DNA of 64,000 bases from Rhynchonema sp. JSB1_4 (taxonomy: Eukaryota > Nematoda > Chromadorea > Monhysterida > Xyalidae): assembly GCA_030248065.1 (NCBI GenBank), contig JASAMV010000660.1:1-64000 (forward strand), written 5' to 3'. Position 1 is the first letter of the stretch. Every line of letters starts with the position of its first letter. A program made the position numbers and the translations under genes. The notes beneath the pieces are model-generated. The model did no database searches and had not been told where the DNA came from. It saw only the letters and a program-made list of their open reading frames with translations. This document shows positions 35,275 through 46,400 of this stretch, one piece after another.

Positions 35275-38141
35275 TCAAGCACGCCGATCCGGCATCGAAC
35301 AGTTGGTGGCCGAGATCAGATCGCTCAAATCGATAAATCGGCCCCGATCGCGGATCTGGAATGAGAGGGTGGGGTTGGCACGCTGATGTTTCACAAACAG
35401 ACAAAGAGAAGAGTCGAAATGCATTACAGTGTGTCACCTCAACAAATACGGTTGCCGGTGAATCGGGACAGTTCAATCGTGTGCCAATGTTCTGTCCGAC
35501 CACGACGTGTGTGTGTCCCGTCGCTGCACCAGAGTCACTGCGCAGGCGCACGTTGTACATGCGCACTTCGAAATCTGGGTCCGAGATTTTACGATGTGTG
35601 ACTTTTTTGCCATTGTTTTCGTGATTTTTCAATCGAAAAACATCATGCAAAGCCAAAGCCCAACCTTTCCACGGTCCCTTGCCCTTGATGACAATGCCGT
35701 CATTGTGACAGCCAGTGTACATGCCACCGTGGTTGTCATGATTGGTGGAATCGAGACGGATTCGACCTGGATGTTTCTTGATATTTGTTAGCTTCATATC
35801 ATCAATAAACGACTACTAAGGTGCCCAAAATTGACGTTTATACTTCTTAGGGTGGAATTTTCGAAACGGTGTGATGGTCAGTTGGGCGTAAAGGTCGGCG
35901 TGTCGGCGTAGCTCGGTGTAAACGTGAAACATTGACTGTTATTAACGTGGAATGTTTCAAGTTTACACCGAGGTCTATCACACTGAGCTGTCGACCGAGC
36001 TTTCCACCGACCTTTACACCCAACTGACCTTTACACCGTTTCGAAAATATCACCCTTAGGCTGGTGTGAAACATAATCAAATTCTCACCGATATATTCGC
36101 CTTCGATCGGCGATCGCACATAGGGCACTCGTTCACGTCTGTCTTCAGGGTTGATCATATTGCCTGAATTGTCAGGGGGACGTTTGCACAAATTTTATAT
36201 TCCGGAAAAAAGTTTACAGGGTGACCGAAAATACAAACATAATGTGCTGTATCACTTACCATTTCCATCGTAAACATCGCGCATCATGCCGCACTGGAGC
36301 TCCCAGCCTTTCACACCGTTGTATCGGCTGAAACATTACTTGGATATCAAAATACGTTCACGAATGAAACATTCCCCCTTTCCATTATAAACACGACAAC
36401 ACGACAAGAATACACAAAGAACCAACTCGTCCGTTTTGAACTGTGGGTCAATGAGCTTATTGGTTGGATTCGATTCGCAGATTTGGCCCGTGCACATGCC
36501 TGAAAATGGCAAAATGGCTAACGAAGGTCTGTGAAAAGAGCAAGAAAAATCCATTTGATCCATCCATCCACATAAAAACTGAAAAACTAACAATTGGTGA
36601 GATGAAAGGTGGGATCGATGACACGACCCTCTCTGTACAAGGTAAACTGGATATGATTGTCGAAACCGTTGGCCGTTTGGAAATAATTGCCGCTGAAAAC
36701 GACACTTTGTTTCAGAATAAAATCTCAAATCTTTGAAAATAATGACGAACCTGCATGTTTGGCTGAGTGACCGGCCGATCTCCTCGCCCTTGACCACTTT
36801 GCCAAACTTGTGCGGCTCGACGTAGGCGATCAAAGCATAGTAGCCTGACACAACAAGGTGAACGTTGTTTTATCTTCAGTTGTGACTTTGTGTGTCTACA
36901 ACCCACTGCAGCGTAAACAAGCCGTTGTGCGCACGTGCAAACGCATGTTTGTAAAAATGTGTTCGTGTTGAAAAAAACCGAGCAGCGCTGCTGGGTTTGG
37001 TCGTTGTGAGACAAAACAGCGACACTACAACCAGATAAGAACGTTCTGTAACACAAAGATGATCGACGGTGCCATAGTGTAGCGGTTATCACGCTCGCCT
37101 CACACGCGAGAGGTCCCCGGTTCGAGCCCGGGTGGCACCATGCAAAAGTTTTTGGCCTGAACGCTTCGAATTGATTCAATTTCAATGTTTGACTAGTTCG
37201 ATACATTATTTGTGGTTGACACGCATTCTGGTGTTTTATAAATGGAAATAAAATTTTTTCAAGCCCACCTTGCCATTGTCCGGTGCCCTCGATTCTGACA
37301 CCCTTGTCAATACAATTCAGGTCCTTCCGGCCCCCGTGTGGTCTCCAGTAGTACAATTCGCCACCAAACGGGGCGTGCACTCGCTGATTGGGGCTACATT
37401 GGAGATCGACACCTGGGATTATGCGATTGCCGTGCCTGAAGTGCGGGATTCAGTCGATTAAAATTCAGTCTTGACCAGACTCTGAGTTTGGTTCAAAACG
37501 TTAGTTGTGCGACAATTGCAAAGCGCTTTGAGTTTTGAAAATCTAATCATAGTTGATTTTCCCACCTTTTCCCATTGAACCGTCCACATGTGCCGTCTGC
37601 ATCTGGACACGGTCTGATCGTATTGACGGTGCTCTCGCACAAATCAGGGATACAACCGAGGGACAGACCTGAACAGAGTGTTTCAGATTCAGATTTCAGT
37701 TTCAGAGCACACTTACAATGATGAGATGATCGGGATCCATTCGCTTGAGCACGTAGCCAGTTGGCTGATGTTACATAGTTGAAATATTTTTTCTGTGTCT
37801 TGCTGGCACCGGCAACCAAGTTTGAAATTACCATGTCATCTTCTTATCTGGAGCTGTTGAGAGCTCCGCAAAATTCAACTTGTTATCATGCCCATCGCTT
37901 CACATGCTAGATCGGAGATCGGAGATCGGATCGTACCGGTTTGGATGGACTGATCACACCAATCGGATATTGTTTCAGATTTGCAAAACTGATTGATGAT
38001 ATGCTCAGTTTAACTGACGGTGCAAGCCGATCACCAAGCTACTGGTATTACCAAAATTAATGATGCCCAAAATAAAACACACTCACACTGATCAATAGTG
38101 ACGGCCAAGAGCACCAGTGGAATTATTGTGGTGGAATACAT
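35275..38141 (-). CDS. lect-2: LECT2-like secreted protein with two tandem LECT2 domains
   Basis: Secreted protein of 360 aa related to chondromodulin-II/LECT2; in C. elegans LECT-2 is a secreted guidance cofactor for sensory dendrites. Eleven exons: 38141-38087, 37668-37566, 37435-37269, 36844-36751, 36692-36592, 36499-36427, 36327-36260, 36163-36089, 35766-35665, 35574-35438 and 35382-35275. All phases close. The signal peptide is MYSTTIIPLVLLAVTI. Domain 1 (about 20-173) has PGVDLQCSPNQRVHAPFGGE, NCIDKGVRIEGTGQW, KVVKGEEIGRSLS and IQFTLYREGRVIDPTFHL. Domain 2 (about 174-360) repeats the plan: KGWELQCGMMRDVY, CHNDGIVIKGKGPW, GQNIGTRL and LSFQIRDRGRFIDLSDLI. The M23-type zinc ligands are largely missing. 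A tRNA and a MITE lie in introns. Confidence 0.88.
35850..36055. mobile_element. PIF/Harbinger-type MITE
   Basis: It is flanked by TTA on both sides (35847-35849 and 36056-36058). Long terminal inverted repeats begin GGGTGGAATTTTCGAAACGG and end in the inverse with few mismatches, covering most of the 206 bp. A 3-bp TTA target site and a GGG start are PIF/Harbinger features. It lies in an intron of the LECT2-like gene, between exons 8 and 9. Confidence 0.82.
37068..37140 (+). tRNA. tRNA-Val(CAC)
   Basis: The cloverleaf is complete: acceptor GGTGCCA/TGGCACC, D arm GTGTAGCGGTTATCAC, anticodon stem CTCGC/GCGAG with loop CTCACAC (anticodon CAC), T arm CCCGG-TTCGAGC-CCGGG, discriminator A. It closely matches eukaryotic tRNA-Val. 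It is antisense within an intron of the LECT2-like gene (between exons 3 and 4). Confidence 0.95.
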
Positions 38142-41001
38142 TCTTATTTATTTGATATTGTATCACATATGATTGGTCCTGCGAAAACATCAAATTTATA
38201 TAGCAAATACAAAAAACTAGGAACGCTCATTGCACACAGCCGGCTGCTGTATCAAATGGATAAGAACTAATATCTTTTTCTGAACGGCGGATGCAGAAAT
38301 GACTTGGGTCTCATTGAGAAAACACGCGAAGAAAACGGCGAACTCGCAGCTGAGCGGCGGAACATAAAAAACGTCAATAAATGCATGCGGGATCTCATTC
38401 CCCGTCTGGTCTGGAACCCGTTTTGGACATTCGAACTCCCCCCCGTTCTGGACCAGAACCTTGCCGAGAAAATAACAAGTTCGACACAAAAAAATGATCA
38501 TGTGATGCGACTGCGGCGTCCAAGAGCGTAATGAGACCTTACGCGACACCAAAACCGAGCGAAAACCGATGGCGGGCGGAGGGCACGCGTAAAACAAACA
38601 CAGTGCGCGTCGCGGCTTAGCAAACGACACAGAGCCCTGGTCCGGTGTGCCTGAGGCGTTTTTTTTGCGCCGGTACGAGGCTATAATACGACTCTAATTC
38701 AATTGCAAAAAGTATGTACAGCCACGTCGCGGCGGGATAAATTCTACGATGCCGAGTTTTAAGACGGGCTGGTTTTGTTTTTTTACCCCGTAGCTGCAGT
38801 AGATGAGAAATGAAGATTAGAACCTATGGGTAGGGTGCCTCCGTCGCTGACCTATCCTGAGTGTGGATAGCTATCAAGAAACATTTGGTGCAAATTACGA
38901 CCTGGCACTGGGACCATTACAGCAGCGTGAGCAGCGAACTCCTGGCTAAAGCATTGCGACATCTGGTAAAGTTTCCTCAGGTTTATTGGAAGCAAAGGTA
39001 AGCTTTGGCAAAAAAACACAGCAAAGATTTTATGAAAGATAGTTTCAATGATAATCTGGTCATGAGATGAGGGGTGTCATTAATTTTTTTTTAACCAAAT
39101 AGTGTCCCGTATAATATGCGCACGCCTTACAGCAAGAAGCAGCCCTGAGAAGTATATGTACTACATGGTTTATGCGAGAATTGTGGCTAATTTTAGGTAC
39201 ACAAAATGTGTGGCTCGTCGTCAACAAAGCAAATATGAAACGACAGCGATGTTATGGCGGCTTATTTGCAATTTACTGGTGTGCAAAGCGGTATACCACC
39301 GGCGTTAATAATAAGCAGAAATTTTTATATTGGTGTGAAACATCGTTAGCACATGTGGCGGCACTTATAGTATAAACCTCCTGCATGTACATCGGAATCT
39401 GTATCACAGAATGAATCATGGGTTGTTTGAAAGTGCCTACTGATAGGCTACATAGTGGGTGTTGGAAGTTGTGACTATAGGCAGTGGCAGGATAAGAACT
39501 ACACAAATGCAAAAATCCAAAATAAGCTATCACGGAAATTACGGAGTATACTTGAAAATCCAGCAGGCTGCTTTTTACATAGGCTGAGAAGCAAAGTGCA
39601 TTTTAGTACCTCTGTGAGGTGCAGTGCCAGGGGCGAGCTGCTTTGCTGCCTGAAAAGTTTTGCGCTGCTGGGCGGCCCTTGATAAGTCGTAACGAATTTA
39701 TCATGCTTTGATGCGTGATATTTTGCAAATAGGGGGCTTCAGTGCAGCTACAGAAAGTAAGGTACATACAGTAGTACAATGCAAGTTGCCTAGCCCATTA
39801 TTTATTTATTACAAGTTGTGTACTTAGGTGCGTTAAAGAATGAAGCGAGAGATACCAGCAGCAAGCAACCTCAAGCACCACATCGAAACCATTGAGTACT
39901 TGTCCAAGGCGCCCGTTAGTCTGGCGTAAGAAACAGGAACGCTGCTAAATATAGACCTATGACAATTCTGTCGCCGCCTTCTCAAAGCTCCATCGGATTA
40001 ATAGTCGGACGGATGCATAGATACGAGTATAAGTACATAGGGTTCGTTGAAAGGGTTCACTTCTGTCAAAACGTCTTCCCGTGACCACTTAAAGGGCTAC
40101 TTAAGACGCAGAGGAGCTGTAAGAACGTGAACCACCGGAGTGACGAGTGGACGTAATAAAAAGTACAAAAGTGTCAGTCACAACGGGAAACACGCGGCAT
40201 GCGTCGGTGTGGTGTGGTGTGTATGACTGACCACAGGCCTCGTGTGAGTCAGTATAATGATGCCGAAGAAGGCTCATTATGAAAATGGCCCAAACGTAAA
40301 AGTTATACGCTCGCAGACCTAGCCCAAGCAGGCGCATGAATGTGATCAGTATGAAAACCCAAGCCCCTCCTAACAGAAGCACCCTCTGATATAAGCCCCC
40401 TCCTCTCAGAGCACAGATGAAATAATAAAAGCGCCCTTCTATTAGATGCCCCTCAACAGATGTTCGGTGTCCTTTCCCAAAAACACGCTCTGATTACGTT
40501 GCCAGCCAACGCTCGCTTTTTAGCTTTTATGTTCACTGACAGTATTTTTTTGGACATTTTTTTGGTCACCTGACACATTTCGGGCAATATTTTTCAGATT
40601 TTACCCCGACGGTTACTGCGAACAAGCAGGCTACTTTTTCGTCAAACACAGCTGAAAGAAATTGAAGCCCCTCTAACAGAAGCCCCGCCAAAAGCATGGC
40701 TAAAAAATATAGAAGCCCGCACGCGGCTTCTGATGAAATACGGTAGGTCGGTTGATACAACGTTTACGGAAACAGTGCTGTCTGCTTTGTGAGCATGGGA
40801 TTTAGCTGCTGGTTCATAAACGTGTTCCCATTCAGAACTACTCTATGGGACAGAAAGGAAATCACAGCATAACACGCTAACGCGCGTGTTCTGGCCACCG
40901 ATAACTTCGGTCGCACAACGTTTGACCAGGTGATGAACCATGGAGTTCAAGTTCCGGAAATGCGACAAAAAGAACACAAACAGAACATGAACTCAATACA
41001 T
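38142..41001. other. 2.9-kb intergenic region with TE fragments
   Basis: No supported gene. About 40395-40745 holds a degenerate element with inverted pieces (AGAAGCCCC and GGGGCTT type) ending GAAATACGGTA, reminiscent of the TACCGTA family at 11-13 kb. The rest is unassigned. Confidence 0.45.
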
Positions 41002-41009
41002 ATTGGAAC

Positions 41010-41489
41010 CAGGGTTGGGCAAAAAAAAACGACGGCGTTTTTTCTTAAAAAAACGACGTTTTTTTTAAAAAAGAACGCCTGGGTCGTTTTTCGTTTTTTT
41101 TAAATCCTGAATTTCCTTGATTTTCCCTGATTTTTCAGGGAAAGTACCCTGATTATCAAGGAAAATCAATTTTTTGTCCCATTTTTTTCAAAAAATTTTC
41201 GACCAAATTTTACTTTGTCGAGATACGTCGATATACGGAGTTTGACTTTCAATGATGACCCCGGCCAAAGTTGGTCCCATGATGCATGTCTGATATGGGA
41301 TCTTAGCAACTCGCTGGAAAAGGGTTGAAACCCGTTTATTTTGCCTCAGAACACATAGAATTACTTCATTTAACCACGTTTTCTTCCCAACATGAGCGTT
41401 TTCCAATTTTTTTGGTGGCATATTTTGGTCATCTGGGCATTTAAAAAAAAAACGATTTTTTGGAAAAAAACGTTTTTTGCCCAACCCTG
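41010..41489. mobile_element. hAT-like MITE, family CAGGGTTGGGC
   Basis: The TIRs are CAGGGTTGGGCAAAAAA and TTTTTTGCCCAACCCTG, with a perfect 8-bp duplication ATTGGAAC at 41002-41009 and 41490-41497. The 480-bp element is non-coding. Its ends are unrelated to the CAGTGTAG family, so it is a second hAT-like family. Confidence 0.88.
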
Positions 41490-41497
41490 ATTGGAAC

Positions 41498-43474
41498 TCG
41501 CGCTTCAATGGCCATGTCAGGCAGGCCTACAGCAAACACGAATCTGCTGCTAAACAACACACAACAAACAATCTGCATTCAGCTGATAAGGAAAGATAGC
41601 TGTTCCAGCACAAACGTGTCGGCAAAACGGGTAGTTTCCGATGGCAGGGTCAGGATGGAAAAATTATAATGCATACCAGTTTTTCTGAGGCGTTGATATC
41701 GGCTAATAATACTGGCTTCGATTAGCATAAGCCTGGCACGAGCAAACACCAAAATCTCAATAATAATAAGCTGTGATTTTCAAGGAAAGGACCAAGGGTG
41801 TGGATATCCATAAATCTAGTGAAAAGTGCAACCATGTGCGGAAAAGCTCACTCAAGCAACACTGGGTGCGGAACATAAAACTGAAGGCTATTATTACAGT
41901 AATACAAGAATGGCACATAAAAACGCTGGGAGTACAAATTTGCCTCACCGCGTGGAGGAGAAAACAAATATAGAGACGAAGAAAAATCAACTGCAAGAAC
42001 TGAGTGGAACTGAGCCATAAAAAGTCTTTGGCTCTGGTTGGTTGGCTTGGCTCCACAGCAGGAGGTGGTGTTGGTTCAGTGTGTGAGCAGTGAGGCACCC
42101 GCTGGTTCGTCTGACTGGCTGGCCATAAAAAACCAGGGGATGTGTATACCTATAAAATGCATGTTTTTGCGCATACTAGCACACGGTAATATACACAAAT
42201 GGAACTCTCTTTGGGAGCCGAGGAACGCATTTTATTTATGTACTGTACACTATATATTCACCGACTCTGCAGGGCCCCATTTTATCCCAACAGAACGCTG
42301 GAGCAGCGCTTTCGGAGTCAGATATCAGGTAAAACATCAGAAGCTCATATGAAGCTGCCGTTTCGGCTCATTTTACAAGAAAAACATGTGGATATTTATC
42401 ATCGGAAGTAAAAATGCGCCGCATATGTTTTTCTGATGCCAAGATAAACGCAACCAAGGTGTGAGGATTGAGGGGCCAGAAGGGTGTCTGTCGCCAAATT
42501 GCAAAAGTATGTCACGGACTGGATGCACTCAACTCACATAAACTTTGAGAAACCCATCAGCCAACCCAGACGTGATTGAGACGCACACAGGAGGAGCTTC
42601 CGGAACAGCGCCCTCTCCACTCACATGGCCTTCCTGTTGTTGGCTGGGATATACAGGATATGAACTGTCGCGGTGTCGCCTGCTGCTAACCTCATTTATA
42701 TCCATCCAGCAGCAAGCAAGAGCCGACTATGCATCAGTCAGTCAGTCAATCTATCAGCAACGCAGCAAGGCACGGGGATTGCACAAGGCACAAACTTTAC
42801 ATAATTCTGAAACAAGTTCAGCCCAGCGCCAAGTCTGAGCAGCGCAGTCTTGGAACATTTCCAACGGATCCAACATAAGTGACAGGTCCGGAAAGTTGGC
42901 CAGCCAGCAACAGCAACAATGTGAGCAGTGTTCCATTTTAGTCGACAAGCATGTGCGAAAGGAAATGACACCCTTTGGTCCGCACAGTTTGAGAGAGAGC
43001 CTCTTTTGAACAGCAGCTCATTATGCGACGAGACCCCGTTGTGTTTGATGGATTCGAGCCAGCCAGCCGGCAATCAAGCCTATATTGTCCATCTACTCTT
43101 GTCGTGCCACAAACTGTCATTTTGCAGTCGGCGTTAATCAGTCACAAGCTGAGGTTGGGACGTGCTTTGTGCGCTATGGCTTCAAAATAATCTGTTGAGG
43201 GTTGAAACATCACGGGATGCGTTGTGTTGGAAAGAAGGGTCAGCAAATGAAACATTCTTTCAGCAAGAGAACACAAGATTGAAACGCGGGAATTCAAAAA
43301 ACCACCAGGGTTACGGTAGAAAAAAGAAAAGCGAAATTCAATTTTTATCCGTTACATACCAAACTAGGTAAGGTAAACCTTTACATATGTATGTATTACT
43401 TATGTATTTCGATTTTATTTTGTGCGTTTTTTAGTAACAAAAATTTTTCAGATTGACAACCGTAACACACGATT
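41498..43474. other. intergenic, upstream of the first Maelstrom gene
   Basis: I find no supported exon. A T-rich acceptor (AAATTTTTCAG, ending 43451) lies 23 nt before the ATG at 43475, and there is one exact TGAAACATCA at 43204-43213. Confidence 0.45.
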
Positions 43475-46400
43475 ATGCCGCCCAAACTGCTCAACTGCGG
43501 TGCTTATAGCATGTACGTGCGTGAATATTACGTCGACTGGTATCTGAAAGAGTTTGGCCGAACGTTGCCGCTTGGGGAAGCATTCAAAAAAGCAGGGCCG
43601 GCTTGGGCGGTGAGTTGAACATTTACTTCGTGTTCGTCGCGTTGCGTGCGGTTGCTATAACTTGTTGGTATTAAGATACCGTAAAAACCTAAGGAGCCCC
43701 CCGGAATCATGTCCTCCCCATGTCCGGGACCTGGGTGTCATAATTGACCAACAAAACTTAAAATTTGAGTCACACATTGGTAAAATTGTTGCCGACGCCA
43801 GTAGAATGGAAAAGACCATCCGCCGTAACTTCCACAGTCGTAATCGCGACTTCCTCCGCAAACTCTACTTGGCCTATGTTCGTCCATTACTGGAATTTTC
43901 CATGTCCATTTGGTCCCCTCAAAATGTCACTTTGGCTAAAAACGTTGAAAAAATTCAACGTAGGTTCACTTATTATTTACCAGGCATGCAAACACTGTCT
44001 TACCAACAGCGTTTGCATGCACTAAATTTGGACCCCCTAATTTATCGCCGGACCGTGAACGATCTTGTGCTCGTGTACAAAGTCGTTCGTGGTCTCATAC
44101 CTGGGGTAACCAAGGAATCATTCTTTCCATCGCGTGACACCGGCCGCCCAACCCGAGGGCACTCCCACAGTTTGTGTCGAGTTCATGGCGCGGGTCCGGA
44201 CTTGTCCGGATATTGGGCTTATCGCGTTGTGGACCTCTGGAACAGGCTCCCAGAGGACGTCGTCTCCGCTGCCTCAATTGCGGCCTTTAAATCTAAACTA
44301 AACTCACGTGGTCGAGACGTAGTTTCTCGCCATATTTCAACAAAATTCTCAGCCGTCGTTGACTGATCTCCTCAGTCACTGAGTTGCTGCTTTCAGGTAA
44401 TCGTCAATTTTTGTTATCGCCTGTTGTCATCTCGTGTCCGCCATTGATCACTGATTTTTCGCCTGTCGTTGCTGTTTTTGGTTGGTTTAAAATTTCTCTG
44501 GTACGTTTTGTCGTTTGTTCATTCATGATTATCATTGTGTTGCGTACACTCGTTTATTTTTCAGGTGTTTTCCGGATCTCGTTGTAGGTCTTTGCGTGAG
44601 CTTGCAAATAAAATTTGAAATTTGAATTTGAATCAGTGTAGTTCCTGGGGGGGGGGGAGGGGGTCCCCCCCTCGGGTACGTCTGTTCCCCCTCCATGGTA
44701 CGCCTGCCCCACTGTTCCCCCTCCGGGTACGTCTGCTCCCCATATTTTTACCTAAAATAGGCAAATTTTGGCCTAAAATAGGCATTTTTTGGCCTAAAAT
44801 GGGTGATTTTTAGGTCAATGATGTCAAAAGTCGCCAAAATACCCTTTTTATGGAGAATTTTTTCCGAAAAGGGGCAAAAATGAGCCAAATTTTCGACCTC
44901 AAAAAATGACTTTTCTCCAAATTTGGGTCCCCCCCCTTCCGGGTCCCTCCCCCCCCTTCCCCCCCAGGTGGGTACGTCTGTTCCCCCTCCGAAAAAAAGG
45001 GGGGTACCGCCTGTTCCCCCTCCGGACCAGGAACTACACTGCCCGAAATAGAGCCCCCCTAAACAGGGGCGTACAGTACACAATGCTGTGGCTATTTCTG
45101 AGGGGGCAATGCTGTGGCTACTTTGGCGGGGTGGGTATGGTACATGGGTGAAAAAATCCGGAGCGGGTAGGGGGGCATTTTGGGAAAAGCTAGTCCCGTT
45201 TCAAAATTGACTTCCCTTTTTCTCAGGCTTAGGCTTGGGCTTAGGCTTAGGCTTAGGCTTAGGCTTACTATTAGGCTTAGGCTTAGGCTTAGGCCAAACC
45301 TTGAGCCAACCCGTGCCTTCTATCGCGAAATCGAAAATTCGCGTTTTCTCTCTGTCAAGGCAACGGGACTAGCTTTTCCCAACATGCGGTAGGGGGGCTA
45401 CCTGGAATCTTGGGCGGATCCGGTTTGGTTGGGGGGAGGCAGGGGGGGATATTTTTCTCGGGGCGTTTAGAGTACCATACAAGTTTTTCGGGTGCCTATT
45501 TTTGTGTGGTATAAAGTGCATGCGCGCGATTTTTTTTTGCACTTTCAAGGGTTTTCGGTCGAAATTTGGGCATGTTGACCGAAAAATGGGCATTTTGAGG
45601 GCAAAAATCGGGGCGTGTAGGTAGGGTACCAGAGCGGGGCGGGTGGGGGGGGGACCCCCTCCCACCAGCCACAGCACTGTGAGGGGAGATACTGTAGCTT
45701 GCTGCCAAGAAAAGGGGGAGTTACCGGGGTACTGTACCGTGTACTCAGAATTTTGGGGGCCGAAATCTAATTTGGGGGGTGAGGGGAAAGAAATTTTAGG
45801 ATACTGTATCTTACTTGCTACTTTCACGAGAATTCAATTTTATAGTTTAAAATGTGCATAAATCGCGCGGAACGCACAAATTTTTGCGCGTTTGGTCGAT
45901 TTTGCCCCAATTTTTGGCCATTTTGGACCAAAAAGGGTTAGGGTGAGATTTTGGAAAAATTAAGGGAGATAGAAAGGGGGAGATACTGTACCTTTCCTTT
46001 GGGGAACCCCCACCCCCACGCCCCCGCCAGCCACAGCACTGCTTGAGGTTCAGGCTCGGGCTCAGTGTAGTTCCTGGTCCGGCGCTGCGGTTATAGTGTA
46101 CCGGCCCCTTTTTTCCGTGCGGCGGTTAGTTTACCTCCCTCGGGGGGGGGGGGGGGGAAGAGCCAAATTCAGGAAAAAGTCACTTTTTGAGGCAGAAAAT
46201 TTGACCGATTTTTTGCCCTTTTTGGAAAAAATTCTCCATAAAAAGGGTATTATTGAGGCGGTTAGTGTACCTGGCGCGGCGGTTAGTGTACTAGTGTACC
46301 TTGGTCGCGGCGGTTAGTGTACCTTAGGGGGGACCCCCGTCCCCCCAGGAACTACACTGCTCGGGCTGCGTCACAAGGACTATGACTATCCAAAGGGGCC

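Noticed and set aside
35261..35797. 178-aa minus-strand frame presented as one ORF
   Set aside because: It is a mixture of the last LECT2 exons and intervening introns. The splice sites and phases at 35665, 35574, 35438 and 35382 fit better.
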